A stretch of DNA of 64,000 nt from Marinobacter halophilus (GTDB taxonomy: Bacteria; Pseudomonadota; Gammaproteobacteria; Pseudomonadales; Oleiphilaceae), in assembly GCF_003007685.1 (NCBI RefSeq), contig NZ_PXNN01000016.1:124001-188000 (forward strand), read 5' to 3'. A program made the translations under genes and the position numbers. The notes under the pieces were generated by a model. That model was not told the origin of the DNA, searched no databases, and worked only from the letters and a program-made list of their open reading frames with translations. Below, one piece after another: positions 17,099 through 25,509 of this stretch; the stretch's first letter is position 1; every line of letters starts with the position of its first letter.

Positions 17099-17869
17099 TC
17101 AGGCCTTGTCCAGTGGCGTTACCACCAGCAGGTCATCCCTGAGCTGGATTTGCACAGCGCTCTTCCAGCTATTTTCCTGAAGATCTTCAGAGATTTTATA
17201 GTGTCCGGCGATGGACACAAGCTCTGCTTCAAGTGACTGGCAGAATACCCTGGACCCCTCGGCTCCGTGGATACCCGCCAGAGCCCGGCCTCGAAGTGGG
17301 CCGTAAACGTGAATGTTGCCGGCCGCGAGCACTTCGGCACCGGCCTGTACCGGCGCCAGGATGATCAGATCACCCTCCGGAGCATAGACCTGCTGCCCGG
17401 AGCGAACCGTCTGGCTGATAATTTTGGCCGGGGCCGGTTCGCTGGTCACCATCGCCGGCTCGGCCGGAGCGATGGCGGGTGGCTCTGGGGCCGTGTCGTT
17501 GGCAGAGGGTGCGGGCGTTGCGGTCGGGTCACGCAGACTGCCGCCGGGCAGCAACGCCAGCGCCGCGCCGCGAGCCAGCCGGCGCTGGTCATCGTTGGCC
17601 GCCCGAACACCAACAACGTGAATGCCGTGGCGACGGCAGCTGCCGATGATCTTGAAAAAATCCAGCTCGCTGTCGAGTCCCTGGTATTTTTCCAGGCTTA
17701 TAATCAGCGGAATGTCTTTGAAGAAACCCGGTGCCTGGCTGATTTTGTCACGCAGGTTGGTTTCGAATTCCTCGTCGTCAAAGTAGTACAGCTCGAGAGC
17801 GGTCAGCGACACACTGGCACTTTTTAGCTGAAAACTCTGTTTTAGCCCGGAGGTGGCGGTATCGCTCAT
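17099..17869 (-). CDS. minC: Septum site-determining protein MinC
   Basis: FtsZ-polymerisation inhibitor of about 256 residues. The N-terminal domain (LKSASVSLTALELYYFD) is joined by a long Pro/Ala-rich linker around residues 120-155 to the C-terminal beta-helix, whose motif GDLIILAPVQAGAEVLAAGN binds MinD. The ATG at 17869 has a GGAAG site about 10 bases upstream. The linker is longer and more Ala/Pro-rich than in E. coli. It follows hopJ by 23 bases. Confidence 0.93.
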   Translation of the reverse strand: MSDTATSGLKQSFQLKSASVSLTALELYYFDDEEFETNLRDKISQAPGFFKDIPLIISLEKYQGLDSELDFFKIIGSCRRHGIHVVGVRAANDDQRRLARGAALALLPGGSLRDPTATPAPSANDTAPEPPAIAPAEPAMVTSEPAPAKIISQTVRSGQQVYAPEGDLIILAPVQAGAEVLAAGNIHVYGPLRGRALAGIHGAEGSRVFCQSLEAELVSIAGHYKISEDLQENSWKSAVQIQLRDDLLVVTPLDKA

Positions 17870-17892
17870 GAATAGGTGTCTTCCCTGGTGCA

Positions 17893-18255
17893 TTACTCGA
17901 TGGGTTCGGTGCGAGCCCGCAGAGGCTGGTTGTCGAAACGGATGCCGGACCAGCCCGTGCTGATGAACTGACGAATATTACCATGGCTGTCACCGGCGGG
18001 ATCTCCCAGCACCTGTTGATAATGTTGGGCAAACAGGTTCAGAGTGTCGGTTTCGTTCAGGTTGCAGTGCTGGCCGAGGGCAAATACCCGGCAGGAACCG
18101 GCATTCTCGCCTGCGGCGCTGTGCAGGGGACCGTTATGAAAACCGGCGGGCAGATACTCAAAATGCTTGTCGATCAGCGCTAGCGTATCATCAAAATTGG
18201 CATGGCCGGCGCTCACCGATGCCAGATGGATGCGGATCGCTTCGTTGATGTTCAT
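17893..18255 (-). CDS. HopJ-family protein
   Basis: A 120-residue protein of the HopJ family, named after a Pseudomonas type III effector but widespread in free-living bacteria without secretion systems. The conserved core (DDTLALIDKHFEYLPAGFHNG, then FALGQHCNLNETDTLNLF) is complete. The ATG overlaps the DUF1244 stop in a TAATG junction and has an AGGAT site, implying translational coupling. Function unknown; its position at the head of the min operon is noted separately. Confidence 0.85.
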   Translation of the reverse strand: MNINEAIRIHLASVSAGHANFDDTLALIDKHFEYLPAGFHNGPLHSAAGENAGSCRVFALGQHCNLNETDTLNLFAQHYQQVLGDPAGDSHGNIRQFISTGWSGIRFDNQPLRARTEPIE

Positions 18256-18533
18256 TATTTGTGATCCTGCTTGGGCCCCGTCTGGTACTGCGCCTTCCAC
18301 TGCTCGTAGGGCATGCCGTAGATTTCTTCCCGGGCCTCGGGATCGGACACTTCAAATCCACGTTGCTCAGCCTCCGCACGGTACCACTTGGAGAGACAGT
18401 TACGGCAGAACCCAGCCAGATTCATCAGGTCAATGTTCTGAACGTCGGTATTCTGACGCAGGTGATCGACCAGGCGCCGGAATGCAGCGGCCTCGATTTC
18501 GGTGCGTTCAGACTCAGGTATAGGATTGGTCAT
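18255..18533 (-). CDS. DUF1244-domain protein
   Basis: A 92-residue protein of the DUF1244 family: N-terminal helices, a conserved LAGFCRNCLSKWYRAEA segment with two cysteines three apart, and a PYEQWK(A)QYQ ending. Function unknown. The ATG has a TGAGG site. It is first of five tightly spaced genes with hopJ and minCDE and is divergent from dinB. Confidence 0.88.
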   Translation of the reverse strand: MTNPIPESERTEIEAAAFRRLVDHLRQNTDVQNIDLMNLAGFCRNCLSKWYRAEAEQRGFEVSDPEAREEIYGMPYEQWKAQYQTGPKQDHK

Positions 18534-18608
18534 GGTGCCTCACAATGGGTTACCGGGTTTAGTAATCGAACCCCTGACATTCTCTGCATGTTAGCTTAAG
18601 ATACAAGG

Positions 18609-18624
18609 CTGTATAAATGTACAG
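18609..18624. promoter_or_regulatory. LexA (SOS) box upstream of dinB
   Basis: CTGTATAAATGTACAG fits the CTGT-N8-ACAG SOS box. It ends 24 bases before the dinB ATG and contains a TATAAA that could be the -10 hexamer, so LexA would block polymerase directly. Confidence 0.85.
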
Positions 18625-18648
18625 ATTGTTAACCTGAGCCCGCTGACC

Positions 18649-19713
18649 ATGCCCCAGCGCAAGATCATCCATGTGGATTGCGACTGTTTTTACGCCGCTG
18701 TCGAGATGCGCGACGACCCATCGTTGCAGGACGTGCCGCTGGCGGTGGGCGGTGACGGTGGCCGTGGCGTGGTCACGACCTGCAATTACCGGGCAAGAAC
18801 CTTTGGCGTGCGTTCGGCCATGCCGGGCGGTGAAGCCCGCCGGCTTTGTCCCGAACTGGTCACCGTGCCGCCGGACATGGCCAGATATCGGGCGGCGTCG
18901 CAGCAGGTGATGGCGATTCTCAGAGAAATGACCGATCTGGTGGAGCCGCTGTCACTGGATGAAGCCTTTCTGGATGTGACCGACGTGACCGACCACAAAG
19001 GCAGCGCCACCCTGATGGCGAGGCATTTGCGTGAAAGGGTAAAACAGGAGGTCGGCATAACCATTTCAGCCGGTGTCGCCCCGAACAAGTTTCTGGCCAA
19101 GATCGCCAGTGATTGGCGCAAACCCGATGGCCTGTTCGTGATCACGCCCGCTGAGGTGCCGGCCTTTGTCGAGGCCTTGCCGGTGGAAAAACTGTTTGGC
19201 GTCGGGCAGGTGACCGCCGGCAAGTTGCACGCGTTGGGGGTGAAAACCTGTGGCGATATGCTGGCACTTGGGGCTGACGCCTTGATCGAGAAATTCGGCA
19301 AGCAGGGTTACCGGTTGTTCGAAATGGCGAACGGGCGGGACGATCGGGCCGTGGTGGTGTCGCGTGTCGCCAAATCGGTGAGCGTCGAACGCACCTTTTC
19401 CCAGGATCTGCCCGATAAAGTCGCCTGTGAAACCGTCATGCCCGCGCTGGTGGCAGACCTCAATCTCCGGCTGACCCGCAAGGGCCGGCACAAGCCCATT
19501 CACAAGCTGTTCGTCAAGATTCGCTACAGTGACTTTTCTACCCACACTCTGGAGCGGGTAAGGGAGTCGGTGACAGAACCGGCGGCAGAGGACTATCAGC
19601 CCCTGTTGAATGAACTGGTTACCAACACTGAGCGCGCTGTGCGCCTGCTAGGTGTCGGTGTGCGTTTCCGCGAGGATGAAGCGCCGACCACCCAGTTAAG
19701 GCTGTTTGACTGA
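18649..19713 (+). CDS. dinB: DNA polymerase IV (Y family)
   Basis: A 354-residue translesion polymerase. Catalytic motifs are visible: [15 protein letters not shown] near residue 7 (first acidic pair) and [11 protein letters not shown] near 103 (second acidic pair), then helix-hairpin-helix and little-finger domains. The C-terminus ends TTQLRLFD, which resembles a beta-clamp-binding peptide (QLxLF type). The LexA box makes it a damage-inducible gene. It converges with the PAP2 gene 2 bases downstream. Confidence 0.95.
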   Translation: MPQRKIIHVDCDCFYAAVEMRDDPSLQDVPLAVGGDGGRGVVTTCNYRARTFGVRSAMPGGEARRLCPELVTVPPDMARYRAASQQVMAILREMTDLVEPLSLDEAFLDVTDVTDHKGSATLMARHLRERVKQEVGITISAGVAPNKFLAKIASDWRKPDGLFVITPAEVPAFVEALPVEKLFGVGQVTAGKLHALGVKTCGDMLALGADALIEKFGKQGYRLFEMANGRDDRAVVVSRVAKSVSVERTFSQDLPDKVACETVMPALVADLNLRLTRKGRHKPIHKLFVKIRYSDFSTHTLERVRESVTEPAAEDYQPLLNELVTNTERAVRLLGVGVRFREDEAPTTQLRLFD

Positions 19714-19715
19714 GA

Positions 19716-20282
19716 TCACAGCGCCACCAGCATGCCTTCAAACATCAGCACCGACACCCAGCCCATACTGCCACCGATGAGCGCACCGGCGACGACATCG
19801 CTCGGGTAGTGCAGGCCCAGAACCACCCTTGAAGCGGCCACCGAGAGGGTGAACGGCAGCACCCACCAGGCGAGCATCGGCATGGCCGCAAACAGCATGG
19901 CCTGAAAACAGGCGGCGTGAAGGGTGTGGCCGGAGGGAAAGCTGTAGCGATCCAGTGGTGGCGTGCCGCAGTTGATTGCCGGGAAGGAGATAAACGGCCG
20001 TTCCCGGATCAGCCAGCGCTTCAGGCATTTATAGGTAATGGTGCAGGTCAGCCCGGTAAACGCCATCAGAATGGCCAGGGCAGGCCCGTGAGCCGGCGTA
20101 ATTAACGGCAAAGTCAGAATCAGTGCATACCAGAACCAGCCGTCGCCCAGTCGGCTGACCACCCGAAAGTAATCCAGTACCGGGCGAAATCGTACCGCCT
20201 GATTATTGATGGACTGGCACAGCGCATACTCACGCTGATCCGCCAGGTCAAAGAAGCGAGATGCTTTGCTTGTTGATGCCAT
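19716..20282 (-). CDS. PAP2-family membrane phosphatase
   Basis: Membrane phosphatase of about 188 residues with several transmembrane helices and all three PAP2 motifs: KRWLIRERP (KX6RP) near residue 93, PSGH near 116, and SRVVLGLHYPSDV (SRX5HX3D) near 158. Likely substrates are phosphatidic acid or isoprenoid diphosphates. The ATG lies inside the last 35 bases of the glycosyltransferase gene, so translation is coupled. With that partner and the upstream Pho box, it could supply diacylglycerol for glycolipid synthesis; this is inference. Confidence 0.87.
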   Translation of the reverse strand: MASTSKASRFFDLADQREYALCQSINNQAVRFRPVLDYFRVVSRLGDGWFWYALILTLPLITPAHGPALAILMAFTGLTCTITYKCLKRWLIRERPFISFPAINCGTPPLDRYSFPSGHTLHAACFQAMLFAAMPMLAWWVLPFTLSVAASRVVLGLHYPSDVVAGALIGGSMGWVSVLMFEGMLVAL

Positions 20283-21468
20283 GGTAACGCGCCTGTGCGG
20301 GTTGATTGAGTACCAGGTGTTCAAACTGTTCAATCTGACTGTTCCAACTGAGGTCCAGTGCATCCAGGCGGGCCTGGGCCCGAACGCGACTGAGCAGGGT
20401 GGGTTGATCGGCCAGTCTCAGGGCCTGGTTGATAAACGCTTCGTCGTCTTCCAATGCCACTTTCAGACCGTTTTCTCCGTGGCGGATGTGTTCGGCGGCC
20501 GCGGCATCGTCGAACGCCACCAGGCCAAGACCACTGGCCATGGCCTCCAGTACCACGTTGCCGAAGGTGTCGGTTTTGCTTGGAAACAGGAACAGGTCGC
20601 CTGAGGCATAGTGCCTGGCCAGATCCTCGCCGCGCTGGGTGCCGCAGAAGATGTACTCCGGGTGGCGCTCGGCCAATTGCCGGCGCATCGGGCCATCACC
20701 GACCAGAATGAAGCGCGCGTTGGGGTGCAGACCCCGGATGCGCTCAAAGCAGGCCGCTGCCATCCGCAGATTCTTCTCGGGGGCCAGCCGGCCGACGTAA
20801 AGTATCGCCCGGTCACTGTCAGCCAGCCCCCAATGCTTGCGCAGTTCGACATCGCGTTTGTGGGGGGTGAAACGCTGGCAATCCACGCCCCGGCTCCAGA
20901 GTCCGGTGGGGGTAATTCCCATGCCATGGGTGACCTGCTGCATTTTACGGGTCGGCACCAGGGTGATAGCGGTCCGGTTGTGAAACCAGCGACCGTAAGC
21001 ACAAAGTAACCGCTCCAGACCGCCGGCACCGTAATAGCGCGAATAGCTGTGAAAGTTTGTGTGAAAACCGGACGACACCGGAATATTGAGTGCGCGGGCT
21101 GCCGATACCGCCGCAATGCCTAGGGGGCCCTGGGTGGCCACGTAGATGGCATCCGGTTTGTGCCCGCGCCAAAGTTTTTTCAGGGTGGCAGGGCGTGATA
21201 TTCCAAACTGCAGATCGCTGTAGCCGGGCAACGGCACGCCGGTAACCACCATCTCTCGGGAGAACAGACCATCGCCCGTGCTTTCGAACAGGCCCCGTTG
21301 TTCATGAGCCTGACGCGGCCGCACCACAGTCACCTTGTGTCCACGCTGCATCAGCCCTTGGCACAGGTGCTTCAAGGTGTTGGCCACGCCATTGATTTCC
21401 GGCGGAAACGTCTCCGAAACAATGGTAATGTGTTGCGGTCGCCGGTCGGGCAACTGGGTTTTGGTCAC
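20248..21468 (-). CDS. GT4-family glycosyltransferase, likely glycolipid synthase
   Basis: GT-B retaining glycosyltransferase of about 406 residues. The N-terminal acceptor domain starts ITIVSETFPPEINGVANT. The C-terminal Glyco_trans_1 domain has YVGRLAPEKNLRMAA and a nucleotide-sugar EX7E segment in SKTDTFGNVVLEAMASGLG. It resembles mannosyl-, glucosyl- and sulfoquinovosyl-transferases that act on lipids. Start: an ATG at 21495 would lie at or beside the predicted transcription start, while the GTG at 21468 has a CAGGACG ribosome binding site and a ~27-base leader, so I prefer GTG. It is cotranscribed with the PAP2 gene and probably PhoB-activated. Confidence 0.85.
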   Translation of the reverse strand: MTKTQLPDRRPQHITIVSETFPPEINGVANTLKHLCQGLMQRGHKVTVVRPRQAHEQRGLFESTGDGLFSREMVVTGVPLPGYSDLQFGISRPATLKKLWRGHKPDAIYVATQGPLGIAAVSAARALNIPVSSGFHTNFHSYSRYYGAGGLERLLCAYGRWFHNRTAITLVPTRKMQQVTHGMGITPTGLWSRGVDCQRFTPHKRDVELRKHWGLADSDRAILYVGRLAPEKNLRMAAACFERIRGLHPNARFILVGDGPMRRQLAERHPEYIFCGTQRGEDLARHYASGDLFLFPSKTDTFGNVVLEAMASGLGLVAFDDAAAAEHIRHGENGLKVALEDDEAFINQALRLADQPTLLSRVRAQARLDALDLSWNSQIEQFEHLVLNQPAQARYHGINKQSISLL

Positions 21469-21517
21469 GGTGCGTCCTGAAGATTTTGCTGTCATGCCTC
21501 CACTATGGAAATGGGGC

Positions 21518-21546
21518 ATGACAGAAATGCGACAGCTTCGTGACAA
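21518..21546 (-). promoter_or_regulatory. Pho box: three PhoB half-sites with 11-bp period
   Basis: Read toward the glycosyltransferase gene, the half-sites are TTGTCAC, CTGTCGC and CTGTCAT, each separated by 4 bases, so they repeat exactly every 11 bp as in CTGTCAT-N4-CTGTCAT Pho boxes. A CATAGT -10-like hexamer starts 10 bases after the last half-site, as in PhoB-activated promoters that lack a -35. Confidence 0.7.
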
Positions 21547-21581
21547 TCCCTTTACGTCTTCTAACTGCACGAGGATATTTC

Positions 21582-22619
21582 ATGCAAACACGAAAATTGG
21601 GATTAACTGACATAAATGTCAGCCTGATCTGTCTGGGGACCATGACCTGGGGTGAGCAGAACAACGAGCAGGAAGCGTTCGAGCAGCTGGATTACGCCAC
21701 CGGCGCGGGCATCAATTTCATTGATGTGGCTGAAATGTATCCGGTTCCACCGAAGGCGGAAACCCAGGGCAGCACTGAGCGCTACCTGGGCAACTGGCTT
21801 GCCCGCCGGGGCCGCCGGGATGATCTGGTGATCGCCACCAAGGTGGCCGGCCCCGGCAATGGTCTGAGTTATCTGCGCGGCGGTCCCAGACTGACCCGAG
21901 AGCACATCCGGGCAGCCTGCGAGAGCAGCCTTAGGCGCTTGCAGACAGACTACATCGACCTGTACCAGGTGCACTGGCCGGACCGCAGCGCCAACTTCTT
22001 CGGAAAACTGGCCTACGAGCGTAATCCGGACGAAACCATGACGCTGATTGAAGAAACGCTGGGCGCGCTGGATGAACTGGTGCAAGAGGGCAAGGTTCGC
22101 CATATCGGCCTGTCTAACGAAACCCCCTGGGGCACCATGGAGTATCTGCGCCTGGCCCGGGACAACGGTTGGCCACGGGTGGTTTCCATCCAGAACCCCT
22201 ATAACCTGCTGAACCGGTCTTTCGAGCTTGGCCTGGCCGAGTTTGCTCATAGAGAAGGCACCGGCCTGCTGGCCTATTCGCCGCTGGCATTCGGTATGCT
22301 AACGGGCAAGTATCTGGGCGGTAAATGGCCGGAAAACGCACGGTTGACGTTATTTGAGCGATTCAGTCGCTATACCGGTGAACGGTCGGCAGACGCCACC
22401 CGGGCTTATGTCGAGCTGGCCCATCATCACGGCTTGAGCGCCGCACAACTGGCGCTGGCCTGGGTCAACAGCCGTGACTTTGTGACCAGCAACATTGTTG
22501 GTGCCACCAATTTGGAACAGTTGAAAGAAAATGTCGGTTCGGCGGAGATTCGGCTAAGTCCGGACCTGGTCTCGGCCATCGAAGCCATCCATGCCGAATT
22601 TACTTACCCCTGCCCATAA
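21582..22619 (+). CDS. tas: Aldo/keto reductase, Tas type
   Basis: NADP-dependent aldo-keto reductase of 345 residues that resembles E. coli Tas throughout, including the loop DVAEMYPVPPKAETQGSTE near residue 50 and the ending AEFTYPCP. The catalytic tetrad is in place (Asp and Tyr in DVAEMY, Lys in TKVAG, His in QVHWPD). The physiological substrate is not known. The ATG has an AGGA site. It is divergent from the glycosyltransferase; the Pho box lies between them and could influence both. Confidence 0.92.
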   Translation: MQTRKLGLTDINVSLICLGTMTWGEQNNEQEAFEQLDYATGAGINFIDVAEMYPVPPKAETQGSTERYLGNWLARRGRRDDLVIATKVAGPGNGLSYLRGGPRLTREHIRAACESSLRRLQTDYIDLYQVHWPDRSANFFGKLAYERNPDETMTLIEETLGALDELVQEGKVRHIGLSNETPWGTMEYLRLARDNGWPRVVSIQNPYNLLNRSFELGLAEFAHREGTGLLAYSPLAFGMLTGKYLGGKWPENARLTLFERFSRYTGERSADATRAYVELAHHHGLSAAQLALAWVNSRDFVTSNIVGATNLEQLKENVGSAEIRLSPDLVSAIEAIHAEFTYPCP

Positions 22620-22709
22620 TGGTTGCAGGCATGGTAGTTACAGAACGCAAAATAAGTGATCATATATTGACAAAAAAGTGACCGGTTTTTGTCGGTTAAC
22701 TGGCGCATT

Positions 22710-22725
22710 TGTGTGCAAAGTCACA
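22710..22725. promoter_or_regulatory. Near-consensus CRP/Vfr site
   Basis: TGTGTGCAAAGTCACA differs from TGTGA-N6-TCACA at one position. It is about 80 bases upstream of the small secreted protein, a plausible activator distance. Confidence 0.45.
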
Positions 22726-22805
22726 CCAATTTTCGGGTCAATCATTAGACTTCGTTACTGAAGCGTCAATGAACTGAAAAACACCCTTGGGTTGCTGTTG
22801 CCATT

Positions 22806-23144
22806 ATGATCATCCGACTGTTTGCCATCCTTTTAGCCCTGAATTTTGTCGCCTTTGTGGTGCGGGCAGAGGCTGCAGAGCCGATGCTGTTGGATCGCAT
22901 GATGGCTGAGCGCGACGACATGATGTCGGTTGATGAGATCTACCAACTTCAGGAATGGATGTCCGGAGATTATCAGGAAGATCATGCCGACGCCGTTGCG
23001 GCTATTGGTTCACGCTTGCTGAGCCTTGGCTTCCGTGATGACCAGGGCGCACAAAAATCCTACGCATCGGATCGGGCCCAGGCCGATCATGGTATTGCCC
23101 TGCTCAATGAAGGCGCTTGTCTGAATCTGCGTTGGAAATTCTGA
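22806..23144 (+). CDS. Small exported protein of unknown function
   Basis: A 112-residue protein with a clear signal peptide (hydrophobic residues about 4-20, cleavage likely after VRAEA near 23). The mature part is acidic and methionine-rich at its start (MLLDRMMAERDDMMSVDE), with one cysteine near the C-terminus (GACLNL). I do not recognise a family. It stands alone between tas and the acetyl-CoA hydrolase gene, each with its own leader. A CRP-like site lies upstream. The ATG at 22806 is the only good start, though its ribosome binding site is poor. It could be a periplasmic stress or binding protein; that is a guess. Confidence 0.65.
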   Translation: MIIRLFAILLALNFVAFVVRAEAAEPMLLDRMMAERDDMMSVDEIYQLQEWMSGDYQEDHADAVAAIGSRLLSLGFRDDQGAQKSYASDRAQADHGIALLNEGACLNLRWKF

Positions 23145-23215
23145 ACACACCGCTTAGATCAGCTGGCGTTCCCCGGATACCTATCGGCCTATACCGACAA
23201 CTCCTCAATCTTATG

Positions 23216-23248
23216 ACATGACGCATTGTCAGCTTCAACGTGTCATGT
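23216..23248. repeat. 7-bp inverted repeat upstream of the acetyl-CoA hydrolase gene
   Basis: ACATGAC (23216-23222) and GTCATGT (23242-23248) are perfect inverted arms with a 19-base spacer, 48 bases before the start codon. Possible operator; no regulator identified. Confidence 0.35.
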
Positions 23249-23295
23249 GATCATCCAGCCTATTGAGATTCTCAAACAATAATGGGGAACTGGTG

Positions 23296-25509
23296 ATGGC
23301 AGGACAGAACGGAATCTATTGCGACGACGCAAACGCATGTGTAGATCGGGTAATCGAACGGGTAGGCAAGCAGATCACGCTGGGCTTGCCGCTTGGCCTT
23401 GGCAAGCCGGTTCGCTTTGTCAACGCGCTGTATCAGCGAGCCAAAGACGATCCGGACATTCAGCTGCATATCGTCACAGCGTTGTCGTTACTGGCCCCCG
23501 AGGGCGGCTCCTCGCTCGAAAAACGGTTTTTGGAGCCGTTCACCAAACGGCTCTATGGCAACATCCCTGAGCTGGCCTATGCCCGTGACGTCAGTCGCAA
23601 TCAGCTGCCGGCCAATGTTTCGGTATCGGAGTTCTTTTTCAAGGCCGGGAGCTACCTGAACAACCGCAGCCAGCAGCGCAACTACGTGTGCACCAACTAC
23701 ACCCATGCCGTTCGGGACCTGATGGCCCAGGGTGTTAACGTGGTCGGCCAGTTAATGTCGCCGGGCTCGCAGCACGGGCAGCCGGATCACCTCAGCTTCA
23801 GCTGCAATCCGGACTTGTCGCTGGATATTCTGCCGCTGTTACGCGAGCGCGAAGCGGCCGGTACGCCGGTGGCGATGGTTGCCGAACTGAACCAGAATCT
23901 GCCCTGGTTTGGTCATCATGCCGCCATCGAGGCCCGCGAGTTTGATCTCATCCTGTCCCATCCATCCTCGGATTATCCGTTGTTTTCTGCGCCTCAGATG
24001 GCGGTCAGCCCGGCCGATCACATGATCGGGTTCTACGCCAGCAGCCTGCTTAAAGATGGTGGCACCTTACAGGTGGGCATCGGCTCTCTAGGCGCAGCTC
24101 TGGTACACAGTGCCATCGTCCGGCATAAGCACAACGATGCCTGGAAGGCGATCTTCGATCACCTGCAGGTTCGGGAGCAGTTCCCGGTAGTAGAAGAGTA
24201 TGGCGGTACCGGGCCGTTTGAGCAGGGCTTGTACGGCTGCAGCGAGATGATGGTGGATGGCTTCCTCTATTTGTTGCAGGAAGGCATTCTGACTCGCGAA
24301 GTCTATGATCATCCCGGGTTGCAGAATCTGATCAATCAGGGTGAGATCACAGAGGCGCCAAGTCTCGAAACCCTGGATGTGTTACACAAAACCGGCCTGA
24401 TCGATTCGCCTCTGCGGGCGCGGGACGTCAAATGGCTGATTCGCTATGGCGTCCTCCGCGACAGCGTAGAGTTCAAAGGCGGTCGTCTGCGCCTGAGTGA
24501 CGACAAGTCGGTGGAGGCCGATCTGGCCAATGCCGAGACCCGTGAAGCGCTGAATGTCATGGGCTTGGGCGACAGGCTGGCCGGCGGCATTGCCATGCAC
24601 GGCGGTTTCTATGTTGGCCCGGAAAACTTCTATCAGGCCCTGAGAGAGTTGTCGGATGATCAGCGAGACAAGATCTGCATGACCAGCGTCAATTTCATTA
24701 ACCATCTGTACGACCACCGTTTCGGTGACCAGAAAATGAAAGCCGCCCAGCGCGTCCATGGCCGTTTCATCAATTCGGCGATGATGTACACCCTGAACGG
24801 TGCGGCGGTGTCGGATGGCCTGGACGATGGCCGCGTGGTCAGCGGTGTTGGCGGGCAATACAACTTTGTCGCGATGGCCCATGAGTTGCCGGGCGCCCGG
24901 TCTATACTGGCGCTCAGATCAACACGGGTATCTGGTGCTAAACCGGTCTCCAACATTGTGTTCAATTACGCCCACTGCACAATTCCTCGGCACCTGAGGG
25001 ATATCGTGATCACCGAGTACGGTATCGCGGATATTCGTGGTCAATCGGATGAAGACGTTATTTTACGGCTGATCCGGATTGCCGATTCCCGCTTTCAGGA
25101 AGAGCTTCTGGCGCAGGCCAAGAAAGCCGGAAAAGTAGCTGCGGATTTCAAACTGCCGGTGCACTGGTGTCAGAACACGCCCGGAAACGTCGCGCAAGCG
25201 CTGAAAGCGGGCGGAAAAGGTGACTGGTTCCCGGCCTTCCCGTTTGGTCGGGACTTTACCGACGAAGAGCTGAAGTTAGGGAAAGCCCTTAAAGGACTTA
25301 AGGCCGCAACCGCTACCCCCCGTGGTAAACTGGCAACACTTTGGCAGGCCATGAAGGCCAAGGACGAAGAAGGTCATTATGACACGCTTATCGATCGTAT
25401 GGGGTTGAAAAAGCCTTCAGGGCTTCGGAACAAGCTCGACCGGAAGCTGGTGATCCATGGTCTGCAACAACTTGAAACTCCGAAAGAAACAGGAAGCAAG
25501 AAAAGCTGA
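23296..25509 (+). CDS. Acetyl-CoA hydrolase/transferase-family protein
   Basis: A 737-residue CoA-transferase-fold enzyme, longer than the ~500-residue Ach1/Cat1 type. The conserved C-terminal domain is FNYAHCTIPRHLRDIVITEYGIADIRG near residue 555, whose EYG glutamate lies where the family carries its CoA-thioester-forming Glu. Such enzymes move CoA between short acyl groups or hydrolyse acyl-CoA; the long form is poorly studied. The ATG has a GGGGAA site. Its stop overlaps the slyD start by one base (TGATG), so the two are cotranscribed, an unexplained pairing. Confidence 0.85.
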   Translation: MAGQNGIYCDDANACVDRVIERVGKQITLGLPLGLGKPVRFVNALYQRAKDDPDIQLHIVTALSLLAPEGGSSLEKRFLEPFTKRLYGNIPELAYARDVSRNQLPANVSVSEFFFKAGSYLNNRSQQRNYVCTNYTHAVRDLMAQGVNVVGQLMSPGSQHGQPDHLSFSCNPDLSLDILPLLREREAAGTPVAMVAELNQNLPWFGHHAAIEAREFDLILSHPSSDYPLFSAPQMAVSPADHMIGFYASSLLKDGGTLQVGIGSLGAALVHSAIVRHKHNDAWKAIFDHLQVREQFPVVEEYGGTGPFEQGLYGCSEMMVDGFLYLLQEGILTREVYDHPGLQNLINQGEITEAPSLETLDVLHKTGLIDSPLRARDVKWLIRYGVLRDSVEFKGGRLRLSDDKSVEADLANAETREALNVMGLGDRLAGGIAMHGGFYVGPENFYQALRELSDDQRDKICMTSVNFINHLYDHRFGDQKMKAAQRVHGRFINSAMMYTLNGAAVSDGLDDGRVVSGVGGQYNFVAMAHELPGARSILALRSTRVSGAKPVSNIVFNYAHCTIPRHLRDIVITEYGIADIRGQSDEDVILRLIRIADSRFQEELLAQAKKAGKVAADFKLPVHWCQNTPGNVAQALKAGGKGDWFPAFPFGRDFTDEELKLGKALKGLKAATATPRGKLATLWQAMKAKDEEGHYDTLIDRMGLKKPSGLRNKLDRKLVIHGLQQLETPKETGSKKS

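Noticed and set aside
23226..23246. TTGTCAG and GTGTCAT as a third Pho box upstream of the acetyl-CoA hydrolase gene
   Set aside because: The half-sites are 14 bp apart rather than 11, out of register for PhoB.
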